This document shows, one piece after another, positions 1-12,681 of a DNA stretch of 64,000 nt. The DNA is from Physcia stellaris (Eukaryota > Ascomycota > Lecanoromycetes > Caliciales > Physciaceae). The translations under genes were made by a program, and so were the position numbers. The notes beneath the pieces are model-generated. The model was not told the origin of the DNA. It did not search any database and worked only from the letters and a program-made list of their open reading frames with translations. The stretch lies in contig JABSSW010000076.1 in the NCBI GenBank assembly GCA_018902385.1, positions 1 through 64,000 of the forward strand. The letters are read 5' to 3'. Each line of letters starts with the position of its first letter. Within the stretch, counting starts at the first letter, position 1.

Positions 1-849
1 ATTTGATTGTTGTGATTTGAATTTTGATTGATGAATTTATCGACGCTAACGTACATTTTCGTGTTTTGAATTAAATTAAATCGCGTATTTGATGTTAATT
101 CTATTTGTTTCTGTGTTTGTTTGCGCTGAAATGTTAAAATTTGTTTGTTTTTGTTGTGACGTGCTGTTCTGTGATTTGCTTGTTGGATTTACGAATTTCA
201 ATATATTTTTATAGCGTCAAAATGTATGCAAACTTCGCGTATGTCGGGATAATTCGTAATATCAATTTATTGTCTGTGTCTTTACGTCGCAATTATTGTT
301 ATTTTGCTTTCTGAATCGTTCACGTTTTCAGTTTTAAAAATTGACATGTTTGTTTTTTTGTTGAAAATTTCTCGCTCGATTTCGTTTTTGAATTGTCTGT
401 TTTCGACGTTTCGCAATTTTTTCAGATTTTGCGTAACTCGCGCATTCGATTTGACAATTGCGTTTTTCGCGTTTTCCGAAATGTTTCGTTTGATTTTCAC
501 AATTTTCATATGACGATGAATTTATTCATGCAATAAAATATTGATTTATTTTTTTCTAATCGTTTGTTTAGCGTTTGCGATATTTTCATTTTTTTCGTTT
601 TCATTAATATTGATTGCGATTTTGAATTTGCGTCGTCACGACTATATCAAGTTCGAGTAAAAAAACATGAAACACAGAATATAATTCATATTGTTTAAAC
701 AAATCGAAATTCGTAAATTTGCATATCTTATTTTCTTGACAATTTCAAAAAATTCAATTGTTTATGATCAATTTTTTCTTGAAACGCAATGTGCGTATAT
801 TGATTTCACGCAACATTTTTTTTTCAAATTCAAAGTTTTCATTATATGA

Positions 850-1690
850 TTTTCATTATAATATTTGACTTGCTGTTCGAAAATCATTTTTTCCTATTTC
901 CATTAAATGCGCTCGATTGCTTCGCAACGTTTTTGCTCTGTCTGTTGCAAATGCTGTTTTTCTTTGAAAATTGTTAAAATCGTCGTTTAACGTCGCAACG
1001 TATTCGAACAAAAATTTTTGAAAAATTTGATCGATGTTTGAATGCTTGCTATTATTGTAAACAAATTGTGTCATAAATAGCAATTCTGATCAATTATTTT
1101 GCTTGAAATTGCAATACACGCAAATAATGTTCGAACACAACATTTTGTTTTTGTTTGCTTTCGTTTGTTTGTGAATGAAAAACAATGCTAAATTTACGTT
1201 TCGTTTTTCAAATTTCAGCACAAAATAAATCAAAATTGCTTGTGAAAAAATTTTCGATTTGAAATAATGTTACGCATCATTTCATGACGACATACATGAA
1301 TTTTCGTCATAGCAAGTTCAAAATTTATCGCGTTTAACGTTTTTGTGATTGTTATGTACGTTGCGTATTTCGTCAATTTGTTTATCAATATTAATATTGA
1401 ATCGTTAGTTTTTCAGTATAAAAATTTCTAGCAAAAAAACATATTTGTAATGAAATTCATGATAATTGTATCAAATGATTGTTTTCATTTGATGAGATTG
1501 CTATTATATCGTCATAAAATTTATGTCGATGAATTCGCATTCGTTGACAATTTGAACAAATGCGTACATAATTTGTTATTTTTTAATCATGTTCAAATCA
1601 AAAATATTTGCGTCGCAACATTTTCGATTTTTGTTTGCGCAAAATGTTGACATTTGAATCGTCATGATTCGTACGAAAAATTTTTTGTTT
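850..1690 (-). pseudogene. Ty3/gypsy integrase relic (element A)
   Basis: Minus-strand frames show the integrase zinc-binding region at about 1,660-1,550: a degraded NHDD segment, RRKYF, then a stop at the expected Trp, and C-x2-C in RICSNCQR followed by HRHKFYDD. Further on, another TGA stands at the Trp of a degraded DWIS motif. The C-terminal part at 1083-856 reads FMTQFVYNNSKHS, the family's AQFAYN-NSKHSS signature, and is preceded by TGA (1092-1090) at the Trp of DDWSELL. Several frames are needed, so the gene is dead. Confidence 0.8.
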
Positions 1691-2989
1691 TGTAACGAAA
1701 TTTTCAAACACATAAATTGCGAAATCACGACGAAACAATTCATCTTTTTCAACATTTCATTTCGAAAATTCGTTTTGTTTGTTTGCGTATTTTTGACGTC
1801 GTTGTTTTTGACAACAAAACGTTTTTGTTGTAATTTGAATAATCGCGCAATCGTTGATTTTCGCAATTTCAAATAAAATTTTTCGATTTCATAATTTGAT
1901 GAACTAAAAATCGAAATGCGACAATGTTTAAAATTTTGCAAATAGCATTTATCGAAAACTTTTCATTCGAAACAATATTTCGAATATTTGTCGTAACAGT
2001 GTTACGCAATCGCGTTGTCGATGTTGCAAATTTGATTAAAACAAACACACGTTGATCGTTTTGCAAATCAGACTGATAATTTTGATTGCGAAACTTGTTT
2101 CGCAAAATAAACAAAAATTTATCGTTGTTTTTGTCGTTATCGTTCGATTTTATAAAATCAAATTTTCTCGACGACGCGTTCGCAAAATTCAATTTGTTTT
2201 TGCGATATTTTATATTGAAATCAAACGCAATTAATTTTTCAATTCAACGAATCTGTTTCGCATTGAATTTTTTGATTGTTATAAAATATCGAAAATTGTT
2301 GTGATCAAAAATAACGCGAATGAAATGTTTGTTATTTTGCAAATAATGTTTTCAATTTTTGAAATCAAATATTATCGCATACAGTTTTTTGTCATGCGTA
2401 TTTCAATTAATTTTTGTTTTTTTGAATTTGTAATTGAAAAACGCAATGAAATGTCATTGATCGTTTTTGTTTTTGATTGAGCACATTATCTGTTTCGCGA
2501 TCAAAAGCATCAATTTTCATGCGTAATTTCGTTTTTGATCATAATGCGTAAAAATAAAAACAGTCGTGAATTTAATTTTGAACTCGTTGAACGCAATTTT
2601 AGTTTTCTTTGTCATAACAAATGAAAAACGATTTTTTTTTTTTTTTCATATCACGCGTCAAATTCGTAAATGATGTTACGATTTGCGAAAATTTTTTAAC
2701 AAAACGTTTATAAAATTCAACAAAATTTAGAAAAATCATGATATTTTTCGCATTTTCGAATTCAAATCAATCGACGATTGCGTTTATACGCGAACGTTTC
2801 ATTTGAATATCATTGCGCTCAACAACGAAATTTAAAAAGTTGATTTTTCTTTGTTGAATTCGCATTTTTTCAGCTTGACATACAAACGATAACGTAACAA
2901 CGTTTTGAACGTCAAACGAACATGTTTTCAATGTTGTTGTTTGATTTCTCAAAGTAAATCAACACATCATTCAGATATACATCGCAAAA

Positions 2990-3466
2990 AACGTCAATGT
3001 ATGATTTCAATGTTTCATTAACATAAAATTGAAAAATAGCAAAAACGTTAACAAAATCGAAAACATAATTTGATACTCGTATTGTTCATAGCGAATACGA
3101 AAAGCAATTTTTCATTCATTTTTTTGACGAATACGAATTTTATGATACGCATTTCGAATGTTTATCTTGATGAAATGTTTAGCGTTCGCGAAGCGTTTTA
3201 GCGTTTCAAACAGCGACGACAATGAATAATTGTTTTTGATCGTGATTTCGTTGAGTTTTCGATAATTCACACATAAACGCAAGCTGTCGTTGATTTTTGA
3301 CAAACAACACAGATGTTTTCGTAAATGCGTTGAAAAAACGAATTCATTTTTTCGTCAACGCGTTTTCGAAATAATTGCGTATAACAATAAATTCGTCATG
3401 CGACATATTGTATATAAATTCAAAACGCGATTTCTTGTTTGATTGCAAATCGATAACATGTTCGAT
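2990..3466 (-). pseudogene. Ty3/gypsy reverse transcriptase relic (element A)
   Basis: Reading the minus strand from about 3466 gives a start resembling the gypsy RT entry segment (IEHVIDL..., then IYNMSHDEF). After an in-frame TGA (3346-3344) where the family has Trp, and a one-base frame change near 3,300, it continues as SLRLCVNYRKLNEITIKN and IRNAYHKIRIR. Another TGA (3114-3112) sits at the Trp of the usual DEWKTAF motif, and the frame goes on through RYEQYEYQIM. Substitutions are mostly Gly to Asn/Glu/Lys and Pro to Ser/Leu, as expected from C-to-T mutation on both strands. It is not functional. Confidence 0.85.
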
Positions 3467-5899
3467 TTAATTATGCGTATTCAAATTGTTCGACAGCGTT
3501 TTGAAAAAAATATTTCGATTAGCACGATAAATCAAAAAATGCCAGTCGATACGCCCGGAGATAAACATAACCGTTAGCTGACAGCGTTTTGTTTGATATT
3601 CAATCAGTCTGAAAAATGTTAAAAAAAGCATTTGATATGACATTGCGACATAAACGATGCGATTATGATAATGATAATAATTAAATCGGCCAATTTTCGC
3701 AAAACAAAATCGACGAAATTTTTTGAATTTTTCTATAATTATCATCACGATATAATCAACGACGATCATATCAACGAATGTCAAAATCGACAATATTCAA
3801 TCGTGAATATTTAAAAATCATGTCGTATTCACACATATCCCGATCGTTCAAAATCGTACATTTTGTTTTTTACATGTTTTTTATTATTTCGTGTCAGCGA
3901 TACGCACGTTTTTATAATGTTTATACATTTGAATCACACGATCGTCAACAATTTTTACATGCTATTTAACAATTTTTTTGAATTCAAACAATCGTGATTT
4001 GCTTGACAAAAATTTGTGATATAAAATTCGTTCGACATTAAAAATCAATCAAACAAATAATCATTGCATTGTTGTTTGCGTAACAAATGCTTTAATTAAT
4101 AACGTAATTATCAAAACACGAAATTCTATTTTGTTTTAAATTTATTTTCAATGTTTCAACGACAAACATCAAATTCGTTTTTTTTTTCGACGATTGATTT
4201 TGATTTGGTTGCGTTTTTTTGAATTTCAAGGCATAATTTTCACACACAAAATCATTTGTTATGCGATTGATTTGTAACATAAAAACACGTGACGTTTTTC
4301 GAATTTTGAAAATACGAAATTGATTTGATTTCGTTTTCATTTTTTTTTCATTTGTTGATTTTATTTTTGATTTCGAAAATTGATTTTGATTGTTTTTGGC
4401 GTTATTAGATTAATATTGCGAAACTTTTGTTTTTATTTTGTCGTCATCATTCTTCTTCATTTCGGCGATTTTCGATGATTTTCATTATTCTGTTTTGTTT
4501 TATTGGCATTGTTCGACGATTTATTTAAAATATTATCGTCGACGAGCAATTAACTGTATTGACAAATTGACAGATGCTTAGAAATAAAAGAAATCAATTC
4601 GTGAACGTTCCGCATTTTACCACGTTGAAGTCGCGATATGACATAATTTTGATCGACGAATTTTTTTGTCGTTTTCGTTCGAAAACGTGACGTTTGATTT
4701 GACACCGCAGTTTAATTAAATATTGATTGAACGCACTTTCTATCGATGTTTTGTCGAAACAATTGTTTGGCGTTACCCCGATGACAATAATCGTGTTCAT
4801 GACACGAATCATCGATTGCTAAGCAAACGTCGACAAATAATTTTTATATTGTTTTAAGTGTTTGTTTTCAGATTGAGCATCGAAAACATATATTACGTCA
4901 TTAGTTTTTTTGTCGTTATTGAAACGACGTCGATCAGGTTGTTTCATTTTTTTCTGTTTGAAAGTTAACAAAATCGAAAACGATATCACTTTTCTGTCAG
5001 CGCAATCAACTTTTCGGATTGTTTCAATTTTGGCGTTTTGCGTGTTTGAAAATTTTGATCGTGCGATTCGTTTCTTGATATGCGAAAACGAATTTTCATG
5101 TGTCATCGCTGTTGCGACGACGGCGGCGAAATTTCGATTACGTTTCGTTTCGTTTGATCAAAAATATTTTAAATCGTTGATTTGATTGATTTTACACGAT
5201 ACGCGTTTTCATTTGTTTTTGTCGTTGGAATAGACAACAACAAACACAACGACGTCGTTATTTGACGACAACGAAACAAATTCATTTTTTCGTTGTGTTT
5301 AACTTTAACTAAAATGCGTAACAAATGTTGAATTGAAAAATTGATCAACATTTGAAATCAAAATTCGAAAATTGAAATGTGTTTAATTGAAACGTCGATA
5401 TCATTAAAATCGACAAAATCACATTGTTTTTCATCAGAATTTTCGAATTGAACAATCGTCGAACAATTGATAATTCGATTGATAAAAAAGAAAACATAAA
5501 AGATTGTTTGATGAAATGATGTTTTGATTGTGATGCAATCACGATACGATCGCACGATCACGAGTCTGCGAACGAGTTTCGCGACGACGAAACGCATTTG
5601 TTGAGCTGAACATTTTTAATCGAAGCGATTCTTGATGTAAAACAATTAAAATTGTAAAAATGTAAACATTGCGTACTAAAATGTGCGAATAATAATATGA
5701 ATTGCTATGATAAATGTTAAACACATAATAAAACTAATTGCTAAAGAAACAAAAAAAGTTCGTGAAATTTCGAATATATAAGCACGAGATGCGACAGCTA
5801 GATTCGCAGCGTTTTAACGTTCGTTTGATCGACTTCGTTTAAATTACAAATTGTTTTGATTATTGTTTCGTTTATTTTGTTATTTACATGACATAAACG

Positions 5900-7270
5900 A
5901 TTGAAATATTTTAATTATTTTGTTTTTCGAATATATTTTAAATTTTTGCAAATCAATTATGTTGACGACGTTTCGAATAATCGTTGCGATATATACAAAC
6001 AAATCAAAATTAAACGAAAATTCAATCGAAACGAAAATATCAAACGAATTTCAAAATTTTTTCACATAAATACATATTGATTTTGTATTTATTTCGATAT
6101 TCGATTACGAACAAAAAACGTGTTATATCGCGTTAAGATTTATGATTGATGTCGAAAAATTGATATTTATACAATTAAAAACAAAACAAAATAAATAATT
6201 CATTTTTCGATTTACATTTTTATGATTGAAAATCAATATAATGTGAAAATCAAAATCGTCGAAAACTGATTATAATTTCGAATTTCGAAATATCAAATTC
6301 GATGCATTTTTGATTTTCAAAATCATTTTATTCGAATTCGTTTTTATCGACGTTCAAAACGTAAATAAAATCGTTGAAATTTATTAACGTACAATTATAA
6401 TCATGATTGAGCGACGTTATTTGATAACGACATATTTGATTTTTTGTGATCGAACGTCATTTTAATCATGACATATATCAAAAAACGTCGTTTTCGATTT
6501 TTTTGACGACATAAATTTTATCGAAAAATTTATCGACATTGTTTCAAATTTTTTTAATTTACATTTATTTGAAATCATCGTTTACGTCGTCAAAAATTCG
6601 AAACACAAAAATTATTTCGAATTTCGCGATGACAAAAACATTTTCATTGATACGACGACGACACGATTTATCGTGTATGAATTTCATTTTTAACGACAAC
6701 GAAATACGCAAAATCAAAAACGTCGATTTTTACGATGTCGCAATTTTCAAACAATACACGATTTTTAACGAAATCATTGCGTTTGAACAAAAAAATATTT
6801 TATTATTTTAAACACAATTTCAAACGTTATTGTTTCGAAAATTATCATATTCAAAAATAAATCGATCATTTTTCGCAAAATCAAATTCGCATCAAAAATT
6901 TCATAAAATATATTTTCAATCATTTTTCATAAATTTATTATCATGCGTTCAAATCGTCAAATCAAACAAATTAATTTTTTATGAATTCATTTGTTTATTC
7001 GATTATATCAAACAATACGACAAAAATATTTAACGTTGTTATAACAAAATTATTGACAAATTGAAAATATTTTTCGACGATTTCGTCGTTTTTTTGAATT
7101 GTATCGACGAAAATTTTATTTTCGTCGAACGTTTTTCGAATAATACAATGATTCATGCGTTGTTAATTCAATTTTATTGTTAATTGATTTTATCGAAATT
7201 CAAAACATCATAAATTTTGAAAATTTCGTTGTTTTTTCAACAATATAATGACAACGAATTCAACACATAA
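5900..7270 (+). pseudogene. Ty1/copia pol relic, 5' half: integrase and linker (split by element B)
   Basis: Plus-strand frames show a degraded copia integrase core. An HID motif near 6,085 holds the first catalytic Asp, and a TDYNFEF motif near 6,270-6,290 corresponds to TDNGGEF. Around 6,430-6,480 comes DIFDFL-stop-SNVILIMTYIK, matching the conserved PDFLWS...A.Y.KNR block with Trp read as TGA. The open segment 6539-6811 ends NVDFYDVAIFKQYTIFNE, like the linker between integrase and RT. Gag and protease were not found, so this half is 5'-truncated or its start lies beyond element A. The frame resumes after 17,293. Confidence 0.7.
7266..7270. repeat. Target-site duplication CATAA, left copy
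   Basis: CATAA stands immediately outside the left long terminal repeat of element B. The same five bases follow the right repeat at 17294-17298. A 5-bp duplication is usual for Ty3/gypsy integrases. Confidence 0.85.
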
Positions 7271-7451
7271 TGTCAAAAAGTCGTCGCATGTAATTAATTG
7301 TATTGAAATTGACGAAAATATTAATTATGCAACGATATTAATTACATGTTGAAAAATTTTTTATTTGCGATAATCATTCGACTAATCGTTTCGATGATTC
7401 GCAAACTCGTTGATTCGAATTTGACAAAAATTCGAAATCAAAATCATCGCA
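7271..7451 (-). repeat. 3' long terminal repeat of element B
   Basis: It is nearly identical to 17113-17293 over its whole length, with scattered C/T, G/A and single-base differences. It begins TGTCAAAAAGTCGTCGCATG on the plus strand and ends ATCGCA. Because the element is coded on the minus strand, this copy is the downstream repeat. Confidence 0.88.
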
Positions 7452-8399
7452 TTATTTTTTTTTAAAATTTCGCGAAATTTCGACGAATTCGTTTCGTTGT
7501 TTTTCATATGCATGTTGTCATAAACGATCGTTAAATGCATCAATTTAACTTCTAAATTTCTTGAACAGTACATAGTGTTCATTTGAAAGCGTCAATGTAC
7601 GTGAAGCGATCATTTTAATGCGCTTTCGTTTTTTCAGTGATTTCATTAAACGATTAGAATTGATTTTCAGTAATTGCGTTCGTTCGTTTTCATTAACATT
7701 GTTCAATGTTCATTGAGTTTTTGCTATTTCGTTAATTATCTGATGAGATTCAATTTTCAAATCGTACAAAAATTGCATGTGAATTCGTCTTTTTTGAATA
7801 TCTGTGATGAAAATCGATTATCAAATGCGATGTTGTTTTCAAATCAATATATGTGTATCAATCGAACGTTGTATTAAAATTGTTTTGATTTAATCATTTC
7901 ATTCGATATTTTAGACAACTTTTAGTTTTTGTGATTGAATCATTATTTTTTTATCAATTTTGAAATTCAGAATTTCGTTTATTTTTCACAAATTTTCATT
8001 AACGTCGATCGCAACAAATGACGACTGTACATTTTGTTGTTCAAACATCGAATTTTCATCATCGAAATATAAAAATCAAAAATGAAATATCGAGAAACAT
8101 TCTTTTCGTAATTTGCGACAATTTCAATTCGTAAACACAATTGTCAATCATTCGTATGATTTTGAAAAAATTCAAATTTTTATAATCGAAATTTTTGTTG
8201 AATCGCATGATTTTTAATATATCGCGCATCGAACATGATCATGTTATTTATTTTGAATTCGAATCACAAATGTTCGATGTGCGTTAACATATTTTCTTGT
8301 TTGATTTGAAATCATTTGAATTTCTTTTTCAAATATTGTTTTAATTTATTTTGTTTAACAATGAATTTATCGACATTTTTCATTTTTTCGTCGTTGCAC

Positions 8400-8770
8400 A
8401 AATTCGTCAATTATCGAAATCGATAATTTCAAATTTGATTTAAAAATATAACTTTTAGTGATCAAAAATGATTCAATGTCACTTGATGCGTTTTTGTTGA
8501 AATTGTTTTCGAATTTCGTTATAAAAAAATAATCGTATTAGTCGTTCTGACTGAAATTGACGTAAATTCTCAGATATTGTTTGAAATTTGCATTGACGTT
8601 TTCGATTTGATCGTTTGTTTTTGAATGTCAAACGATAAAAAATTTAAAATGAATGTTTATTTTTCGCACAATCGTTGTCAAAAATAAAACACAAACTGAA
8701 TGTTTCGATTTGATATTATTGAATTTGAATAATTTTTTCTTTTCATATTCATTTTATGAAAATCTATATC
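8400..8770 (-). pseudogene. Element B integrase, C-terminal part
   Basis: The minus strand reads NSIISNRNIQF (the SIVSDRGPQF block with Asp and Gly changed to Asn), then stop-QRLCEK with TGA at the FW Trp. It continues HSKTNDQIENVNANFKQYLR, matching HPETDGQTENVN..LKQYLR, then IYVNFSQND-stop-YDY, here with TAA at the expected Trp, and ends IDEFVQRRKNEK. It continues the integrase fragment near 11,116 but is separated from it by about 2.3 kb of unrelated sequence. Confidence 0.85.
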
Positions 8771-11115
8771 ACGACATTGACTTTCAAAGAGTTTAATGAA
8801 ATATATTTTTTTTTGAAAAGTTTATTCATAGAACACTTTCTATAAAAAAAAAGTCCGTTTTTCTTATCAAGAAGTTTTCCCGATCGGAACATCAGTCGTA
8901 GAAATTCAAGAACATCAACTTTCATTGCATTCTCATTCACAATCAATCATTATGCACACAGATTCATGAAATCATCAAATTGTAAAATTAACTCAGCGCA
9001 TTTCAACGCATCAACAATCATTACAAACGAAATATATCAAGAATGTTGTGAGATTCAGAAGTATCGAGATTTTCGAGCTCGTCAAGTTTGCTCGCAAATC
9101 AGAGTTTGATTTCGACTCATTTCAAAATCTTTTGTTAAATTCGATGTTTTCATCAATACTTAATTCAGATTTTCAAAGAAAAACGATCATTCTTTCATTG
9201 AATTTAGCACGAACATCAAAACAATTTGAACTCATACAATTGCTGTGCAGTTTGCACATCAATCAATCAATCACATGAAACTTTGATTTGTTGACATTCA
9301 ATTATAGAACAGATTAAACGCATTTCAATGAATCAAAAATAACGAAAATCGATTCATTAACGCAAAAATTATGATCGATGTAAGTTATATGTTTTGTTGA
9401 AAAACTTGTCGAATGATCGAAATCTCGCAGAATTTCATTTGTTTATTTATCTATCTATTTATCTATTTACTTATTTATCAACTTGCTCATCTGCACGTTC
9501 GTTATGAAAGATTTTCTCGATTTTGATCTGTGTATCAATGTCTTTTCACGAGAACAAGTTTTTAGACGCGCGAAAAAGCGAAAAATGCGTCACAAACAAC
9601 AATCGGATTCTCGCTTTCGATTTACTTTTTACTCTTTCTTTTTCTTTTCTTTTTCTTCTTTTTTTCTATCGACGATTGAAATCGTCTGCTCGAAAAATGA
9701 ATGTTTCAATCAACAAACAATCTTTTATCGAACATAATGTCGAACATACATCGACAATCTGTTCGATTTCGTCAAAAATATACTTTACTCAACTCGACGT
9801 CTCATTTTCGATGTTTTCTCATTGAATGAAAAATTAAGAAATCGATCGAAACGATTGATTGAGCGCGTTCAGATTGAGACTAGATTTCAAAAGTTGCATG
9901 ATTAATTCATACAATTTTTGATGTTTTCGAATTCATGAGTTTCGATCGAATTCTCAAAACTCGATACAACATCATTAAAGAGAATTTACTCAAAGTCATC
10001 GTCAATTCAGAACGTTGCGATGAGTTTTACAAACAAACTTTTCACGATGTCGACGACGAAAAGATTGAAACTGCAATTCGTTTTCAAATCGAATATCATC
10101 GAGCGACTATTGAAGTCGAATCAGAAAACAACAAGAAGATGCAAAATGACTCGAATTGAATATTTCTAAAACGTTTCAAGAAACGCAAGAAATGAATCAT
10201 GATCGACTTTCTCAGAAAATCGTTCGTGTATGAATCGAAATTATTGAAGACGTTTTCAGTCAATTCGACTTTTCTGAACAGAATACGTTCGTATTTGATC
10301 AATATATCGTCGTTTTCGTTTTCGTCTTGAGCGAAAACAATTAAATAATTTCAACTTATCAACGTTGTTGAAAATCTGCGAAAAAAAAATCATATTGCAG
10401 TCTTTAAAAATCAACATACGTACATAGTATTCAGAATGATCGATATCAGAACAAATACATTCTGAAACTCTATTGCGCTATATTGAACGAAAATCATGAT
10501 ATGTTTCGAAGATGTGCTCAAATGACTGCAATTTCTGCAATTCAAACTTCATGTTTGACATTGAGACTTTTCAAGTTACTTCAGATTTGCGACATTTTTT
10601 CTCGATCTGACTAACTCAAAATCTATTTGACGATCAATCATCAAAAATGTAGTTTGTCGTTGCAGTTGATTTGCAGCTTGCACATCAATCAGCAATCAAA
10701 TATGATTTTCACTTATTTGATCAGAAATGTAAATCAAAATAAACGCATTTCAACGTTGCAAAAATAACAGAAATCGATTCATTATCGCAATAATTTTGAA
10801 ACTTGAAAGATCATGCTAAAATGTGTTTGTAAAACAATTTCTCAACAACGTCTGCAAAGCAAATATGCGATATTCATCATAACTCAATGCGCACTCGTTC
10901 GATTTTCGATGTTTTTGATTTTTTAAATAGTGTTCATTTCGTATTTCAAAACGAGTCTTCGAATGTATAGTTTACTTACTGAATTAAAATGCTATTAAAA
11001 TGCGAAATCGATAAGATCGCAAAACGAATGCGAAACGATTTCGCAATCTTATCAGATCTGACTCTAACTCTGAAAAATCTCGACAAAGTTTTTTAAAAAA
11101 ACTTCCGAATCTACT
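8771..11115. other. Less mutated segment of unknown origin inside the element B integrase
   Basis: The segment is still AT-rich, but CT, CC, AG and GG dinucleotides are common here, unlike the flanks. It holds a short plus-strand open frame, 9935-10159 (74 codons, charged, no recognised domain), and a TATC/TATT-type microsatellite at about 9,437-9,480. It also holds a diverged direct repeat of about 120 bp (about 9,240-9,360 and 10,664-10,795), with a partial third copy near 8,990-9,040. The boundaries are set by where the integrase similarity stops and are good to about 20 bp. I found no terminal inverted repeats or duplicated target. About 35 integrase residues between the halves were not found. 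Confidence 0.6.
9240..10795 (+). repeat. Diverged direct repeat within the unmutated segment
   Basis: The copies at about 9,240-9,360 and 10,664-10,795 share blocks such as TTGCACATCAATCA, AAACGCATTTCAA and ATCGATTCATTA in the same order. A shorter related stretch (GCGCATTTCAACGCATCAACA) lies near 8,995-9,015. The repeat is diverged and its function is unknown. Confidence 0.6.
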
Positions 11116-11475
11116 TGTTATAATTATAATGTGTTTGTAATTTTTATCGTTACGTTTGCATATCGATAAAAATGTTATGAAATCTATCGATATGTTTTGA
11201 GAATAGCGATTCGATATAGATAACGATTTCAACAATTTTTGTTTATTTTCTCGATATGTTTTGATTTTTGCATTGATGACAATTGTTGACGTATCGAATC
11301 ACTGTATCAGTCATGCGTGATCAAAAATAATGCGTAAAAATTTTATCATAAATTGTCGCTTTGTCGACATGTTCGCTCGATGATGACTCGTGTATTTGTT
11401 TAAACATTGTTGAAAAAACGTCATCATTATGAAATACGTAAAGTTTGTTTTTTATTCAAAATAATTCGTTTTTAT
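10985..11475 (-). pseudogene. Element B integrase, N-terminal part
   Basis: The minus strand from about 11,470 reads ELF-stop-IKNKLYVFHNDD, FKQIHESSSSEHVDKATIYD, then HYF-stop-SRMTDTVIRYVN. This is the gypsy zinc-binding domain, with TGA at two expected Trp positions. At 11235 it continues LLKSLSISNRYSQNISIDFI, carrying the first catalytic Asp (about 11,184-11,182), then CKRNDKNYKHIIIIT. Similarity ends near 11,116, where the less mutated sequence begins, although the frame stays open to 10984. Confidence 0.85.
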
Positions 11476-11783
11476 TTCGCAGTTTTCTAGTTTTAAACGT
11501 ATTTCGATTTTGATAATGTTTGTCGATATTCGTTTTAAATCATTGCGTTTACTTTTCATTATTTTTTGTAAAATGATGTCGTCTGAATATATCGTTTTTA
11601 TTTGTTTTATTATATCGAATTGAAACATGAATGAATCAATCGTTGATTTTCTTTTGATTTTTCAATTGTTGATTTTTCAAAAACACGTTTTGCAGACGAT
11701 TTTTCATCTGATTTTCGTTTGCAAAAAGTTTTTCGTTCAATTCGTATAGCATCGTCGCTAAAATAATAATTTTTTTCTGATTT

Positions 11784-12206
11784 TCATTCATTAACAGCGA
11801 TGTCAATTTGATAACATTGCGAATTTTCTCGTCGAAATAATGAAACTTTAATAAAATTCGATGATTGAATTGTTGACGTTAAATCTTGTTGTTTTTCAAA
11901 TAAATTTTGAAATCGTCGAATCAAATTGTCAAATTTGATGTTTTGTATTTTCGATTTGTACGTTATTTTAAAATTGAATTCGATCAAAAATTCGATTCAT
12001 TTAATTTGTCGACGATTTAATTGTTTTGACGTCATGAAATGTTTCAAATTCTTGTGATCGATGAAAATTTTAATAAAATTTTCATCGACGTGTTTACGCA
12101 TTTTGATCGTTATTTTTCGAATGTTTTTATTATTGTCGACAGTTTTTTGTCGTAAATTTCGTAATTGCATTTTGTCGACGACATTTTTTTTTGAACATGT
12201 AAACAA
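11784..12206 (-). pseudogene. Element B RNase H region
   Basis: The minus-strand frame 12206-11997 contains FIKIFIDHKNLKHFMTSKQL, the conserved TDHKNLE-FM-T---LNRRQ block of gypsy RNase H, followed by NRRQIK and a stop. The fragment 11987-11784 continues with EFNFKITYKSKIQNIKFDNL, corresponding to F-F-I-Y-PGK-N--AD-LSR, with the usual Trp again lost to a stop. Confidence 0.85.
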
Positions 12207-12681
12207 CGAAATGAAATTTGTCGTTCGATTTTATTTGATTGAAAATTGCGACGACGACAAAATCGAAAACATCAATTTTTATTCACGTTTTATTATCAAA
12301 ATTAAAATGTTGCAATATTGATGTCGTAATAAATGTTAATTTCAGAATTCGAAACGCGACTTTTTCGAAATCATTTGAACTTCATGAAAATGCGAAATTT
12401 TTTTTTCATTTTTTGTCAGTTTATTCAAGAATGTGATTATTTTGAAATAATCAAAAATGAATTTTTATAGAAATTAACGAAATCGAAAAAGTTTGAACGT
12501 TTTTGACGCATTTGAGTGATTTTCAATTGATTATGACATCAATTTTTTTAGAATTCATCGTGATTTCATTCGTTGTTATGATCAATTCGAAATATTTAAT
12601 TGATATCACAAAAATTCAGATTTGTCGATGTTGAAATACAAATTCGTTTTTTTAATTTGATTAAAATTTTAGATACGTGAT

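Larger units (their letters stand above)
1..5750 (-). mobile_element. Degenerate Ty3/gypsy LTR retrotransposon (element A), ends not resolved
   Basis: This is an AT-rich stretch carrying minus-strand relics of a gypsy polyprotein. Reverse transcriptase lies at about 3466-2990 and integrase at about 1690-850, so 5' to 3' runs from high to low coordinates. Upstream minus-strand fragments at about 4,100-5,100 sit where protease and Gag should be, but I cannot assign them. Every domain carries stops and frameshifts. No LTR pair was found by eye. The left end may lie outside the window, and the right end is placed only roughly, before the plus-strand copia integrase begins near 5,900. A less altered patch at about 3,540-3,610 retains CC and GG dinucleotides. 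Confidence 0.7.
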
